Origin: Sporobacter sp963663605
GTDB taxonomy: Bacteria; Bacillota; Clostridia; Oscillospirales; Oscillospiraceae
NCBI GenBank assembly: GCA_963663605.2
Contig: CAXXVF010000002.1
Span: 1-64,000 of the forward strand
Direction of reading: 5' to 3'
DNA: 64,000 bases
Shown: positions 1-9,866 of the stretch, piece after piece
How the letters are laid out: each line of letters starts with the position of its first letter
Numbering within the stretch: position 1 is the stretch's first letter
The notes under the pieces: generated by a model
What the model was told of the DNA's origin: nothing
Seen by the model: the letters and a program-made list of their open reading frames with translations, nothing else
Databases searched by the model: none
Position numbers and translations under genes: made by a program

Positions 1-462
1 ATACGCGAATACGAGGAAGAAAAAACGCCCGACATGTTCGCACCGAAAATCTATAAGCTGGATCTGAAACACAAGCATATACCGGAGATAATGGTTGTCT
101 CCGGACTCGACCGTACGCCGGTGTTCTGTCCCGTAATCGATGATTATTACAAGGGCATGGCGACGACGATCATGCTGCATAACGCGCTGATGCGCGATGG
201 CCAAATGACCTCCGATATACTTGACGCGCTTCATGATTACTATAAGGGCGAGCGCTTCATATCGGTAACGGGCCGTCCCGAGGACGGGATGCTGGAGAGC
301 AACTGGGGCATAGACACCAACAATCTGCAGATCAGCGTCAACGGCAGCGATGAGCGGACGATCGTCACCGCGCGCTTTGACAATCTCGGAAAGGGCGCTT
401 CAGGCGCCGCCGTACAAAATCTGAACATTATGCTGGGCGTTGCGGAGGATACCGGCCTGTAA
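1..462 (+). CDS. argC: N-acetyl-gamma-glutamyl-phosphate reductase, C-terminal part (cut by window edge)
   Basis: The frame is open from base 1 and stops at 462, so only the C-terminal ~153 residues are present. ArgC makes N-acetylglutamate semialdehyde by NADPH-dependent reduction of N-acetylglutamyl phosphate in arginine synthesis. The visible part contains the dimerisation/substrate region typical of ArgC: KHIPEIMVVSGL, then PVFCPVIDDYYKGM, and a C-terminal NLGKGASGAAVQNLNIMLG, which matches the family's conserved GKGASGxAVQ ending. It is the first gene of a same-strand argC-J-B-D-F series, which strongly supports the call. The start and the catalytic Cys region lie outside the window. Confidence 0.95.
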   Translation: MREYEEEKTPDMFAPKIYKLDLKHKHIPEIMVVSGLDRTPVFCPVIDDYYKGMATTIMLHNALMRDGQMTSDILDALHDYYKGERFISVTGRPEDGMLESNWGIDTNNLQISVNGSDERTIVTARFDNLGKGASGAAVQNLNIMLGVAEDTGL

Positions 463-468
463 TCTGAT

Positions 469-507
469 CCCGCCCGCCGCCCATTAAGGTATAGGGCTCT
501 GTCCTAT
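469..507 (+). repeat. Dispersed palindromic repeat A, copy 1
   Basis: CCCGCCCGCCGCCC is followed by ATTAAGGTATAGGG and a short hairpin ATAGGGC...GTCCTAT, starting 6 bases after the argC stop. The same block recurs at about ten intergenic sites in this window, always on the + strand. Function unknown; the hairpin may act in termination or mRNA 3'-end stability. Confidence 0.7.
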
Positions 508-556
508 GACCTGTAAAAGAAGCTGGGGCTTGCGTGATTTGAAATGAGGTAACACC

Positions 557-1774
557 ATGAAATATATAGAAGGCGGCGTCTGCGCGCCGGACGGATTCAC
601 GGCGTCGGGCATCCATGTTGGCGTCAAGACGAACCATCCGGACAAAAAGGATCTGGCGCTCATCGTATCAAGCGCCGACTGCGCCGCGGCCGCCGTGTAT
701 ACAAAGAATATCGTAAAGGCCGCGCCGCTGGCCGTGACGAAAAAAAACATAGAAAACGGGAAAGCGCGGGCGGTTCTGGTAAACAGCGGCAACGCCAATG
801 CCTGCGCGCCGAACGGGGAAGCGCACGCAGCGTCCTGCTGCGGCGTCGCAGCTGCCGCGCTCGGTATTGACGAGAGCGACGTCATAGTGGCGTCCACAGG
901 CGTTATCGGGCAGGAGCTGCCGGCCGATACGATAATCGGCGGGATACCCGAGCTTGTCGGGGCGCTGAGTGAAAACGGTTCTTCAGCCGCCGCGCAGGCC
1001 ATCATGACGACCGACACCGTAAAGAAAGAATATGCCGTGGAAATATCGCTCGGTGGGAAGACGGTCAAAATCGGCGGCATCGCCAAAGGCAGCGGCATGA
1101 TCCATCCGAATATGGGGACCCTGCTGTGCTTTATAACGACGGACTGCGCCGTCGGCGCGGATTTACTGCAAAAGGCGCTCAAGGAGGTCGTTGATGTCAG
1201 CTTCAACCGGATATCGGTCGACGGCGACACCTCGACAAACGATATGTGCTGTGTTATGGCAAACGGTCTGGCGGGCAACGCGCCGCTTGAAGACGGAAGC
1301 GAAGATTATACGGTTTTTGCCGCCGCCCTCAAAGACCTGTGTGTCAAACTGGCCATTGAGATGGCCTCGGACGGCGAGGGCGCAGCGCATTTGATCACCT
1401 GCACCGTTACCGGCGCTGAAGACGTCCAAACGGCGGAGACGGTATCCAAATCGGTCATCTCCTCTACGCTCACGAAGGCGGCGATTTTCGGCGCCGACGC
1501 CAACTGGGGCCGGGTGCTGTGCGCCATGGGCTATTCCGGCGTCGATTTTGATACGAATGCCGTTTCGGTGGCGTTTGCCTCAAAGGCCGGACGCATCGAC
1601 GTTTGTAAAAACGGACGCGGCCTCAACTTCGATGAAACGCTTGCCAAGAAAATACTTACCGAACATGACGTGACGATAGATATATCTGTCGGCGGCGGAG
1701 CGGGTGAATGCACCTGCTGGGGCTGCGACATCACCTATGACTATATAAAGATCAACGGCGACTACAGGACTTGA
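557..1774 (+). CDS. argJ: Bifunctional glutamate N-acetyltransferase / amino-acid acetyltransferase
   Basis: 405 residues, the usual ArgJ length. ArgJ recycles the acetyl group from N-acetylornithine to glutamate, and in bifunctional forms also uses acetyl-CoA. ArgJ proteins are made as precursors and self-cleave before a conserved Thr. The processing region is visible as KGSGMIHPNMGTLLCF, placing the nucleophile at about Thr188. Other family hallmarks are NSGNANAC near residue 75, STGVIGQ, and GRVLCAMGYSG near the C-terminus. The ATG at 557 follows GAGGTAACACC. It sits between argC and argB. Presence of argJ implies the cyclic pathway. Whether it is mono- or bifunctional cannot be decided from sequence alone. 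Confidence 0.96.
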   Translation: MKYIEGGVCAPDGFTASGIHVGVKTNHPDKKDLALIVSSADCAAAAVYTKNIVKAAPLAVTKKNIENGKARAVLVNSGNANACAPNGEAHAASCCGVAAAALGIDESDVIVASTGVIGQELPADTIIGGIPELVGALSENGSSAAAQAIMTTDTVKKEYAVEISLGGKTVKIGGIAKGSGMIHPNMGTLLCFITTDCAVGADLLQKALKEVVDVSFNRISVDGDTSTNDMCCVMANGLAGNAPLEDGSEDYTVFAAALKDLCVKLAIEMASDGEGAAHLITCTVTGAEDVQTAETVSKSVISSTLTKAAIFGADANWGRVLCAMGYSGVDFDTNAVSVAFASKAGRIDVCKNGRGLNFDETLAKKILTEHDVTIDISVGGGAGECTCWGCDITYDYIKINGDYRT

Positions 1775-1776
1775 TT

Positions 1777-1816
1777 CCCGCCCACCCGCCCAATAAAGGT
1801 ATGGGGCTGTGCCCCA
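1777..1816 (+). repeat. Dispersed palindromic repeat A, copy 2
   Basis: Copy close to consensus: CCCGCCCACCCGCCC, AATAAAGGTATG, then the hairpin GGGGC-TGT-GCCCC. It begins 3 bases after the argJ stop and leads directly into a tandem array of the hairpin half. Confidence 0.8.
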
Positions 1817-1825
1817 TGCCCCCAT

Positions 1826-1950
1826 AGAGGAGCAGGGCTTCGCCCTATTCAGAGGAACCGGGCTTCGCCCTATTCAGAGGAACCGGGCTTCGCCCTATTC
1901 AGAGGAGCAGGGCTTTGCCCTATTCAGAGCAACAGGGCTTCGCCCCATGC
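1826..1950 (+). repeat. 25-bp tandem repeat array, five units
   Basis: Units at 1826-1850, 1851-1875, 1876-1900, 1901-1925 and a diverging fifth at 1926-1950. Each reads AGAGGARCMGGGCTTCGCC followed by CTATTC, and contains a mini-hairpin GGGC-TTC-GCCC. A further half unit follows at 1956-1970. Units 2 and 3 are identical, consistent with recent slippage or unequal recombination. The array lies in the argJ-argB spacer inside the operon, and looks like amplification of the hairpin half of repeat A. Confidence 0.9.
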
Positions 1951-2044
1951 CCCAATAGAGGAGCAGGGCTTCGATCGATACACCATTGAGAAGATGGCGC
2001 TTTTGAGTATCCGCGCGATCAAACAAAAAAGACGAGGTGCTAAT

Positions 2045-2908
2045 ATGCTCAACAATATGGAACGGGCACAGACGCTTGTCGAGGCGCTTCCGTACATCCA
2101 GAAGTACAACGGCAAGGTTGTTGTCATCAAATACGGCGGTAACGCCATGATCAGCTCCGAGCTGTTCGAAGCCGTGATGGAGGATATCATCCTCCTGCAG
2201 CTCGTCGGTATCCGCGTTGTGCTCGTACACGGCGGCGGGCCGGAGATCAGCGGCATGCTCAAAAAAATCGGCAAGGAGTCCCGATTTGTCAACGGGCTGC
2301 GGTATACGGACGCGGAGACGATGGAAATCGTGCAGGGCGTCCTGTGCGGAAAGGTCAACAAGGACCTTGTGGCGACCATTATCCGAAAAGGCGGCCGCGC
2401 CATCGGGCTGTGCGGTATAGACGGCAGCCTCATCGAGGCAAAAAAAATGAACAGGGAAGACGGGGAGGACTACGGCTTCGTCGGAGATATTACAGCTATA
2501 AACCCGGCCGTCGTCAATAATGCGCTGGGGGACAACACGATCCCCGTTGTGGCGACCGTGGCCACAGGCGTCGATGCCGACACGCCGTACAACGTAAACG
2601 CAGACACGGCGGCGTCCAAACTTGCCGTCGCGCTCGGCGCCGAAAAGCTGATGATTCTCACCGATGCGCCCGGCGTTTTGAAAGACCCCAAGGATGAGCG
2701 CACGCTCATGCCGGTCATCCGGCTCGACGAGCTCGATCCGCTTACCCGGCAGGGGATTATTTCCGGGGGCATGATACCGAAGATCGAATGCTGTCACGAC
2801 GCGATCAACGCCGGCGTCAAGCGCGCGCATATTTTGGACGGGCGCGTCCCGCACTCGATTCTTATCGAGATACTCACAAATGAAGGCGCGGGGACAATGA
2901 TTTATTAA
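2045..2908 (+). CDS. argB: Acetylglutamate kinase
   Basis: 287 residues. ArgB phosphorylates N-acetylglutamate with ATP, the usual controlled step of arginine synthesis. Amino-acid kinase fold motifs are clear: VVIKYGGNAM near residue 25, VLVHGGGPEI near 60, DADTPYNVNAD and KLMILTDAPGV in the C-terminal half, and GGMIPKI near the end. I chose the ATG at 2045 (MLNNMERAQ) because GACGAGGTG lies just upstream and this matches the family start. An in-frame upstream ATG at 1994 would add 17 unconserved residues. Whether it is arginine-inhibited is not visible. Confidence 0.96.
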   Translation: MLNNMERAQTLVEALPYIQKYNGKVVVIKYGGNAMISSELFEAVMEDIILLQLVGIRVVLVHGGGPEISGMLKKIGKESRFVNGLRYTDAETMEIVQGVLCGKVNKDLVATIIRKGGRAIGLCGIDGSLIEAKKMNREDGEDYGFVGDITAINPAVVNNALGDNTIPVVATVATGVDADTPYNVNADTAASKLAVALGAEKLMILTDAPGVLKDPKDERTLMPVIRLDELDPLTRQGIISGGMIPKIECCHDAINAGVKRAHILDGRVPHSILIEILTNEGAGTMIY

Positions 2909-2913
2909 GCTTT

Positions 2914-2955
2914 ACCCACCCGCCGCCCTAAAAGGAATAGGGCCTGCGGCCCTAT
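2914..2955 (+). repeat. Dispersed palindromic repeat A, copy 3
   Basis: ACCCACCCGCCGCCC, then TAAAAGGA and the hairpin ATAGGGCC-TGC-GGCCCTAT, beginning 6 bases after the argB stop. Confidence 0.7.
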
Positions 2956-3055
2956 AGCCCGCTTTGGAAACCATGGGCCTGCTCCATGCATCGCTTAAAA
3001 AGGCACTGTCTGTGGCACATCACATCAAGCGGATTGTGCGTTCTATGAGTCGTCA

Positions 3056-3098
3056 TTGCGTAGGGCCCGATGCCCACATCGGGCCGTCGCTATTTTTT
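3056..3098 (+). repeat. GTAGGG-type palindrome in argB-argD spacer
   Basis: GCGTAGGGCCCGATG-CCCA-CATCGGGCC followed by GTCGC and TATTTTTT. It resembles the GTAGGGG palindromes at 32330-32451, so it may be a dispersed repeat. With its T-run it could also act as a partial terminator within the arg operon, 18 bases before argD. Confidence 0.6.
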
Positions 3099-3115
3099 AA
3101 AGGGAGCTGATATAT

Positions 3116-4296
3116 ATGAACAGCAATGAAATAAAGGATTTATATAAAGAAAAAATCATGCAGACCTACGCGCGGTTCGACGTTGTGCTCGAGCGCGGCG
3201 CGGGCGCGACGGTCTGGAGCCCGGAGGGCAAAGAATACGTCGACTTTACAAGCGGTATCGGCGTCAACAGCCTCGGATACGGCGATGCGGGCTGGGCAAA
3301 GGCCATCTACGACCAGGCCCTTAAGCTTCAGCATACGTCAAACCTGTTTTATACCGAACCCGGTGTGCACTTGGCTTCACAGCTGACAAAACGCTCCGGT
3401 ATGGCCGTTGCGTTCTACTGCAATTCCGGCGGGGAAGCCAACGAAGGGGCGATCAAGCTCGCGCGCAAGTATTCCTTTGACAAGTACGGCAAAGGCCGCA
3501 GCAGGATCGTTACGCTTTATAATTCGTTTCACGGCCGGACGGTCACGACGCTTGCGGCTACCGGACAGGACGTTTTCCACAACTACTTCTTCCCGTTCAC
3601 GGAAGGCTTCGTGCACGCCGAAGCCAACGACTTCGACACTCTGGCAAAAGCGGCGGACGGCGCGTGCGCCGTCATGCTAGAGCTTGTACAGGGAGAGGGC
3701 GGCGTGCTGCCGCTCGACACGGCTTACGTCCAAAAAGTCGCCGAATTCTGTAAAGAAAAGGACCTGCTCCTTCTGGCCGACGAGGTGCAGACCGGCATCG
3801 GACGCACCGGCACGCTGTTTGCCTACCAGCAGTACGGGATTTCGCCCGATGTCGTTACGTTTGCCAAGGGCATCGCCGGCGGACTGCCGATGGGCGGCAT
3901 TTTAACGAATGAAAAATGCGCCGGCGTCCTGTCGGCCGGGACGCACGCGGCCACGTTCGGCGGCAACCTGATTTCCTCGGCCGGCGCGCTTGAGGTCATG
4001 CGCAGGCTCACGCCGGAAATGCTCGATGAGGTCACAAAAAAAGGCGCGTATATCCGCGACGCCGTAAGGGGCTGGAACTGTCCGGCTGTCAGGGAAGTAC
4101 GCGGGCTTGGGCTGATGATCGGCATTTCAATCGCGGGCGCAAAGCCGATTGATCTGGCGAATAAATGTATCGAAAACGGGCTTTTGATGCTCACGGCCGG
4201 CGCCGACGCGCTTCGGATGCTCCCGCCGCTTGTGATCACGTATGCGGAGATCGACAAGGGCCTGGCGATTCTCAAAAAGGTATTGGAGGAAGCGTT

Positions 4297-4300
<4 letters not shown>
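3116..4300 (+). CDS. argD: Acetylornithine aminotransferase
   Basis: 394 residues, class III PLP-dependent aminotransferase. It converts N-acetylglutamate semialdehyde to N-acetylornithine using glutamate. Visible signatures are VDFTSGIGVNSLG, FYCNSGGEANEGA (cofactor phosphate region), SFHGRT, LLADEVQTGIGRTG with the conserved Asp, and FAKGIAGGLPMGG with the Schiff-base lysine at about Lys251. The start at 3116 has AAAGGGAGCTG upstream. Its stop overlaps the argF start as ATGA, indicating translational coupling. Confidence 0.96.
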
Positions 4301-5214
<914 letters not shown>

Positions 5215-5220
5215 GAATAA

Positions 5221-5256
5221 AACCCGGTGTTGGTTTACAGCCAATACCGGGTTTAT
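5221..5256. terminator. Bidirectional terminator between argF and the SLH gene
   Basis: AACCCGGTGTTGG and CCAATACCGGGTT form a 13-bp arm pair around TTTACAG, followed by TTATAAC. It separates convergent argF (+) and the large SLH gene (-). The T-tract is weak. Confidence 0.75.
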
Positions 5257-5379
5257 AACAAAGACTTTATACAAGGACGCCGTGAACATAATTAATATGA
5301 TTCACGGCGTCCGATTTATGCTTGAAAGCTTTAAAAACCCATTATCAATTTGTTATTACAGAGGATATTGAACGGATGC

Positions 5380-8300
5380 TTATGTGTTTTGTTGAACGAT
5401 ATAAAGGCCCCCGTTTTCTATGCAGCTATAGCCGCTTGCAACATAAGCGCTCACGTCGGTGCTGAAAGTGCCGCCGGTTATCTCGATCGTACCGCCGGTC
5501 ACAGTGGAAACCGTACCGATGACCATACCGCCGCTGATGTTGATAGTACTAGGCTGCGTGCCGTTTTCCATAATAGCAACCGCGCCGGTTACACTTCCGC
5601 CGGTGATGTTGAGAACGCTGGCGTTGGCCGCATTTGTACTGCTGTCGTAAATAGCGACATTACCGGTGATGGTCGCGACGGAAGAGATGTTAGCGGTGAC
5701 GTTACCCCCGCCTGTATTACCAGTAGCAGTCTGGTCAACCAGTACAATGGCGTCACCTAAATTATTCGTAAACGTGCCGCCGTTGATGTTTATGACCACC
5801 GGGCTTCCGTACGCGCCAGTTGCGGAACCGCTTGGCTTTACGCCGATGATAACACCCTTGAACGGGCCTGAACCGTTATTGCTAGCTATAGCACCCGTAT
5901 TTGAGGACGTGTCTATATTGTTTGTAAATGTACCGCCGTTGATTTTTAAGGTGCCAGCTTTGATTTCAATCACCGATTCATCCCTCGTATTGAAAGTACC
6001 ATTGTTAATGGTTATATCATTATTTGCGGAAGCGAAATAGAACATGTCGTTGAAGACCCCGTTGTTGATGGTCAGCCTGCAATGGCTGTCTTCGCCGTTG
6101 TCATAAAACCAGCCGTTGAAGGTCCCGCCGTTGATGGTAACGTCGCAGGCGTATTCCTCGGCTGTCATGTTAATCATGAATAATGCATATCCATAATTGG
6201 TTGTATTAATTGTGCCGCCGTTAATGAACAGGGTGCCGTAACAGCGGATAGCTTGGCATAAAAAACCTGTATTAGTAACCGTGCCCGTACCGGCGTCGCT
6301 GCTGTCGTTTATAGTGAGCGTGGCGCCGTTCTCCACCTTAATCGTATTATCTATCGTTGAATTATCATTGCTATGCGTGCCCGAGGAGGTAATGGTGTGG
6401 CCCGCCAAATCAAGCGTCAAAGACTTGCCGCCGGGGATTTGAATATTGCTGCTGCCCAGATCGAAATCGGCGCCCAGTATGATAGTATTGTTGTCCGACG
6501 CGTTGTCAATAGCGTCTTGAATCGTGTCGTGACCGGTGTTTTTTGTCTGATTCACAACAGGCGCAACGGTAATCGATATGGTGTCGTCCTCAAGCGAGCC
6601 GTCAAGAGCTTTAACAATAATGGTTGCATCACCAGAAGACAATCCGGTTACTAAACCGGTGTCGCTTACTGACGCGATAGATTTATCGTTAACGTATACC
6701 GACCATGCCACTTTATCAGATGCGTCTGACGGAGTAATATCTACTCCAAGTTGAATAGTATCTCCAACTGCCAATGCAGTAGCATTACCCGGTGTTGTTA
6801 TTGTTATGCTTTCTACAGGCTTGGGAATCGGACCCGTAATAATTTCACCTGCAAAATCACCATCTTTTCCGGTTTGTGGGAAGGTGCCGATGATCCTGAC
6901 GGGATCAGCCGCGCCTGTACCTGTGATTGTACCTGACATGGTGTCAATACCGTTAGCATCAATTGTTGCTGTGATATCTCCGCTGAAGTCTCCCGACACT
7001 GCACCGCTGAATGTAGCCCTGTTATCTACGTAATCTGAAACCTGTCCAGTTATGGTCAGGGTATAATCTCCAATCAATGTACCAGATACGTCATAACCTG
7101 ATGTAGCAATCTGTCCGCTTACATATCCGTTGAATACAGGCGCTACGTTTAGTTCGAGACCGGTCAGCTCAGCCAGGACCGTTGTTGTCGTGAAGCCGTC
7201 CTTTGAGATGACGGACTGGATGGTTACGGTCGTATCGATGGGCGAAGTGTTTCCGGTGACGGTGATGGAATAATTTTCGACTTGCCCGCCGTACGTAGCA
7301 TGATCGAAGTCCGCCGGGGAAGGTTCTGGATTATTACCATTGACCATATCGATTAGTTCTGTGTAAGTATATGTACCGGCGCTAAGGCCGCCCGTGATGG
7401 TCATTGTATTGCCGTCGCGGGTGATGTTAATATCACCGTCAACATCGTCGGCAAGGGTGATAAATGAGTTGATTTTGTAGCCGGCATTATCGAAGAAGCC
7501 CGGGACGGCAGCCGGGAACTTGGCTGCGAAAGCGCTCAGGTCACCCGTCATTGTCGTGTTGGCGACGACGTCGGCCAGAGCTTCTGTTTCGACATCCGTA
7601 ACAATCAGCTTATAGGTCAGAGCAGTCGTGTTGCCCGCTGCGTCTTTGATTTGCCCGTTGAGCACATACGTTCCGAGCGGGTAGTTGCCGGGGACCACCA
7701 TTCCGATTTCCATGTTATCCAGATCGTACTGAGCGCCGTCCAGAAGCGTGACAGAACCGTCCGCGTTTGCCTTAATATATGCAAACGCTTCCTTCCCGTC
7801 GAGTGCGTCGTTCAGGTAGGTTTTATACTTATCCGGTTTCGTATCATAAAGGGCTCTGATTTCGTTTATCGTGTCTTGAGACAGGTTGGACTTGTCGAGG
7901 ATAAGCGCGAACGGTCCGCCGGCAAGCGTTTCGCTCGAGGTTGTCCCTACAAAGCCGATGATGTATTTAGTATCTTTATCGCCGTCTGCAACGAGCGCGA
8001 AGCCGTCGGCAACATTTCCGGGCAATGTTGTGCTGTTTGCTGCAAAGGCGACGTTGTTCAAGGTCGGGGCTGTGGTATCGCCGCCGCCACCGCCGCCGCC
8101 GCCGCCACCGCCGCCGGTGTTGGTGTCGTCGTCATCGGTGTCCTTGACGCCTGCGACGCCTTCTGCATAAAGGGTCTCGCCGGGCTCGTTGCCTAAAACA
8201 GCAGCGCCCTCGACATTGAGTTCAGCCGTGTTGACGGTGCCATTGTTTGTGACTGTTACACCGGCGTCCAGAATCAGCGTATCGATAACGGAATCCTCGT

Positions 8301-9321
8301 CGATGATAAACAACGCGTCTTCATGCGTAACATTTACGAGTTCAATCTCCGCGTCGACTGCGTGCACGGTTACGTCGGCGTCGACTGTGACGCTGCCGAA
8401 AACGCCTGTGAGTATAACGTCGTCTTTGCCGTCGTCCACATATACGGCGTCAACGACAACGCCGTCTTCCGTGACGATTCTGATCTCGCCGTCGTCGGTC
8501 TTTTCGATGATCAGATTGGTCAGAGAGCTGTCGCCGTTAATATAGATGGAGTTGGCGCCGCCGCCGCGAACGATCGTATTGCCGGTGACGGTGACATTGT
8601 TCAAGGTCACCTCGCCGTCTCCGACGCCCTCGGAAATGATAAGGTCGCCGCTGATCGTCATGTCATCGAGGATAACGTCCGACGTGTTGATAATCGTAAT
8701 GCCCGCGACATCGCCGGTATACGTACCGGCTTCGCTGTATATTCCAGCGATTGCATTGTCCAGAATTGTTACGACCTGGCAGCGTTTGATCGGGTCCTTC
8801 GGGCAAAACGCGCCGTCGATGCCGTTGATATATTCATTGGCCGACATGACATTTACAAAACCAAGCGCCCATGAGGATATATCCGCGCTGTCGGAAAAAC
8901 CGGCAGCGGCGGCGCTTTCGCTCAGACCGAACGCGCGGCCGAGCATGACGACGGCTTCCTCACGGGTGATCGGATCGGTCGGGCGGACCAACCCGTTGTA
9001 ACCGGTGATGATGCCCGCTGCGTTCGCTTTAAGTATTGCGTCCGTGTAAAAATCCTCGTCCAGATCGTCGAAGGCGTTTACCGACGCCGTCTTAAACTGC
9101 ATGATGCGGTCGATAATGACCGCCATTTCGCCGCGCGTGATCGGGTCTTCGGGCCGGAATTTGCCGTCCGCGCCCCGGATGATTTCCAAATCACTCCACT
9201 TTTCGATCGCAGGCTCGGCCCAGTGTTCCTGGACGTCCGTATAAGCTGCCATCGCGGTTATCGGCAGCAGGGAAAACACTAAAAGCAGTGCGAGCACGAT
9301 ACTTAGAATCTTTCGTTTCAT
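5380..9321 (-). CDS. Giant SLH-domain surface protein with beta-helix repeats and Big_2-like domain
   Basis: 1313 residues. An N-terminal signal peptide (MKRKILSIVLALLLVF, cleavage near AMA) is followed by three SLH domains (about 26-70, 85-130, 140-190), which anchor proteins to secondary cell-wall polymer. Next comes a Thr/Val/Asp-rich beta-repeat region to about 395, a run of twelve Gly, extracellular beta domains, a Big_2-like Ig domain at about 833-920 (PVESITITTPGNA..., SDTGLVTGLSSGDATI), and a C-terminal right-handed beta-helix of short GGT(I/F)-containing repeats. It has no recognised catalytic motif; adhesin or matrix protein is likely by architecture. Start ATG at 9321 is preceded on the minus strand by ATATGGAGGCAATAAA. 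Its leader contains a riboswitch and terminator, suggesting control by a cyclic dinucleotide. Confidence 0.9.
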   Translation of the reverse strand: MKRKILSIVLALLLVFSLLPITAMAAYTDVQEHWAEPAIEKWSDLEIIRGADGKFRPEDPITRGEMAVIIDRIMQFKTASVNAFDDLDEDFYTDAILKANAAGIITGYNGLVRPTDPITREEAVVMLGRAFGLSESAAAAGFSDSADISSWALGFVNVMSANEYINGIDGAFCPKDPIKRCQVVTILDNAIAGIYSEAGTYTGDVAGITIINTSDVILDDMTISGDLIISEGVGDGEVTLNNVTVTGNTIVRGGGANSIYINGDSSLTNLIIEKTDDGEIRIVTEDGVVVDAVYVDDGKDDVILTGVFGSVTVDADVTVHAVDAEIELVNVTHEDALFIIDEDSVIDTLILDAGVTVTNNGTVNTAELNVEGAAVLGNEPGETLYAEGVAGVKDTDDDDTNTGGGGGGGGGGGGDTTAPTLNNVAFAANSTTLPGNVADGFALVADGDKDTKYIIGFVGTTSSETLAGGPFALILDKSNLSQDTINEIRALYDTKPDKYKTYLNDALDGKEAFAYIKANADGSVTLLDGAQYDLDNMEIGMVVPGNYPLGTYVLNGQIKDAAGNTTALTYKLIVTDVETEALADVVANTTMTGDLSAFAAKFPAAVPGFFDNAGYKINSFITLADDVDGDINITRDGNTMTITGGLSAGTYTYTELIDMVNGNNPEPSPADFDHATYGGQVENYSITVTGNTSPIDTTVTIQSVISKDGFTTTTVLAELTGLELNVAPVFNGYVSGQIATSGYDVSGTLIGDYTLTITGQVSDYVDNRATFSGAVSGDFSGDITATIDANGIDTMSGTITGTGAADPVRIIGTFPQTGKDGDFAGEIITGPIPKPVESITITTPGNATALAVGDTIQLGVDITPSDASDKVAWSVYVNDKSIASVSDTGLVTGLSSGDATIIVKALDGSLEDDTISITVAPVVNQTKNTGHDTIQDAIDNASDNNTIILGADFDLGSSNIQIPGGKSLTLDLAGHTITSSGTHSNDNSTIDNTIKVENGATLTINDSSDAGTGTVTNTGFLCQAIRCYGTLFINGGTINTTNYGYALFMINMTAEEYACDVTINGGTFNGWFYDNGEDSHCRLTINNGVFNDMFYFASANNDITINNGTFNTRDESVIEIKAGTLKINGGTFTNNIDTSSNTGAIASNNGSGPFKGVIIGVKPSGSATGAYGSPVVININGGTFTNNLGDAIVLVDQTATGNTGGGNVTANISSVATITGNVAIYDSSTNAANASVLNITGGSVTGAVAIMENGTQPSTINISGGMVIGTVSTVTGGTIEITGGTFSTDVSAYVASGYSCIENGGLYIVQQNT
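8080..8116 (-). repeat. GCC/GGC trinucleotide tract encoding a poly-Gly linker
   Basis: Near-perfect run of CCG/GCC triplets with two ACC interruptions, read on the minus strand as twelve consecutive Gly codons. It separates the anchor half of the SLH protein from its outer domains. Length could vary by slippage without shifting the frame. Confidence 0.85.
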
Positions 9322-9423
9322 TTTATTGCCTCCATATTAATATTTAACTGGATGGTGAAAAAACGGTTTGATGGGAAAACCGTATTGCGCTCATATAACC
9401 GGCACAAAAATATAAAAAACAAA

Positions 9424-9466
9424 TAAAAAAACCGCATAGCACACGCTTGCTGCGTATACACTGCGG
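9424..9466 (-). terminator. Rho-independent terminator in the SLH gene leader
   Basis: On the minus strand CCGCAGTGTATACGC and GCGTGTGCTATGCGG pair around AGCAA (two mismatches), followed by seven T. It lies between the GEMM-like aptamer and the SLH coding start, the position of an expression platform. Confidence 0.85.
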
Positions 9467-9556
9467 CCGGACTGTCTCGATGTCTGGTTAGGACTGCAAA
9501 TCGGCATCAGGACTCCTGAGCTTTGCGTCCCCGTTTTTCAGCGGGTTTGCCAATAA
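9467..9556 (-). ncRNA. GEMM-I (c-di-GMP-I type) riboswitch aptamer candidate
   Basis: Minus strand reads GGCAAACC (9551-9544), a short stem-loop CCCG-CUGAAAAA-CGGG, then GGACGCAAAGC (9530-9520). These are the most conserved blocks of the c-di-GMP-I riboswitch (GGCAAACC, GNRA-like loop, GGACGCAAAGC). The 3' half (9519-9470) contains a possible GAUG/CAUC stem, but I could not align it confidently to the canonical second arm, so a variant ligand such as cGAMP or a divergent class is possible. A strong terminator follows, as in transcriptional riboswitches. Confidence 0.72.
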
Positions 9557-9590
9557 ATAGACTATATGTATATTTAAGGATACAAAAGGT

Positions 9591-9619
9591 ATTATTCCAC
9601 ATATTTATACAAATGTCAA
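9591..9619 (-). promoter_or_regulatory. Sigma-A promoter for riboswitch-SLH transcript
   Basis: Minus strand TTGACA (9619-9614), 17-bp spacer, AATAAT (9596-9591). Predicted start near 9584, about 30 bases before the GGCAAACC of the aptamer. Confidence 0.7.
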
Positions 9620-9781
9620 TAAAAAACGATACAAATGTTACCATAAATATTTTAATTTACCTTATGTCAAGTCAAATTCAAAAAAATTGCTGAATATTAC
9701 TGAGCATACCGCAGCCGGATTATTTGAAGCCTCCCGCCGCGCTAGGAGAAAAAGGCGTAAAATTAAGCAAGCAATATGTTC

Positions 9782-9810
9782 TTGCGGTAATCCGCCATTC
9801 CGGCTATAAT
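9782..9810 (+). promoter_or_regulatory. Sigma-A promoter for the 167-aa hypothetical gene
   Basis: TTGCGG (9782-9787), 17-bp spacer, perfect TATAAT (9805-9810), about 57 bases before the GTG start at 9867. Confidence 0.75.
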
Positions 9811-9866
9811 GGTCAGGATAGTCTGTAGCCGATGCGGCTGAATAAGAATAAAAGTGAGGACGGACT

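Noticed and set aside
484..1278. 264-codon open frame on the minus strand opposite argJ
   Set aside because: Shadow of GC-rich codons; Ser/Pro-rich, no ribosome site, and argJ is clearly the coding frame.
1826..1950. CRISPR-like array
   Set aside because: Units are contiguous 25-bp tandem repeats with no spacers and no cas genes nearby.
1895..2854. 319-codon minus-strand frame opposite argB
   Set aside because: Antisense shadow; composition is Asp/Val/His-rich, typical of reversed GC-rich genes.
5221..5256. ArgR operator
   Set aside because: The palindrome after argF is a terminator-like hairpin at the operon end, not an ARG box at a promoter.
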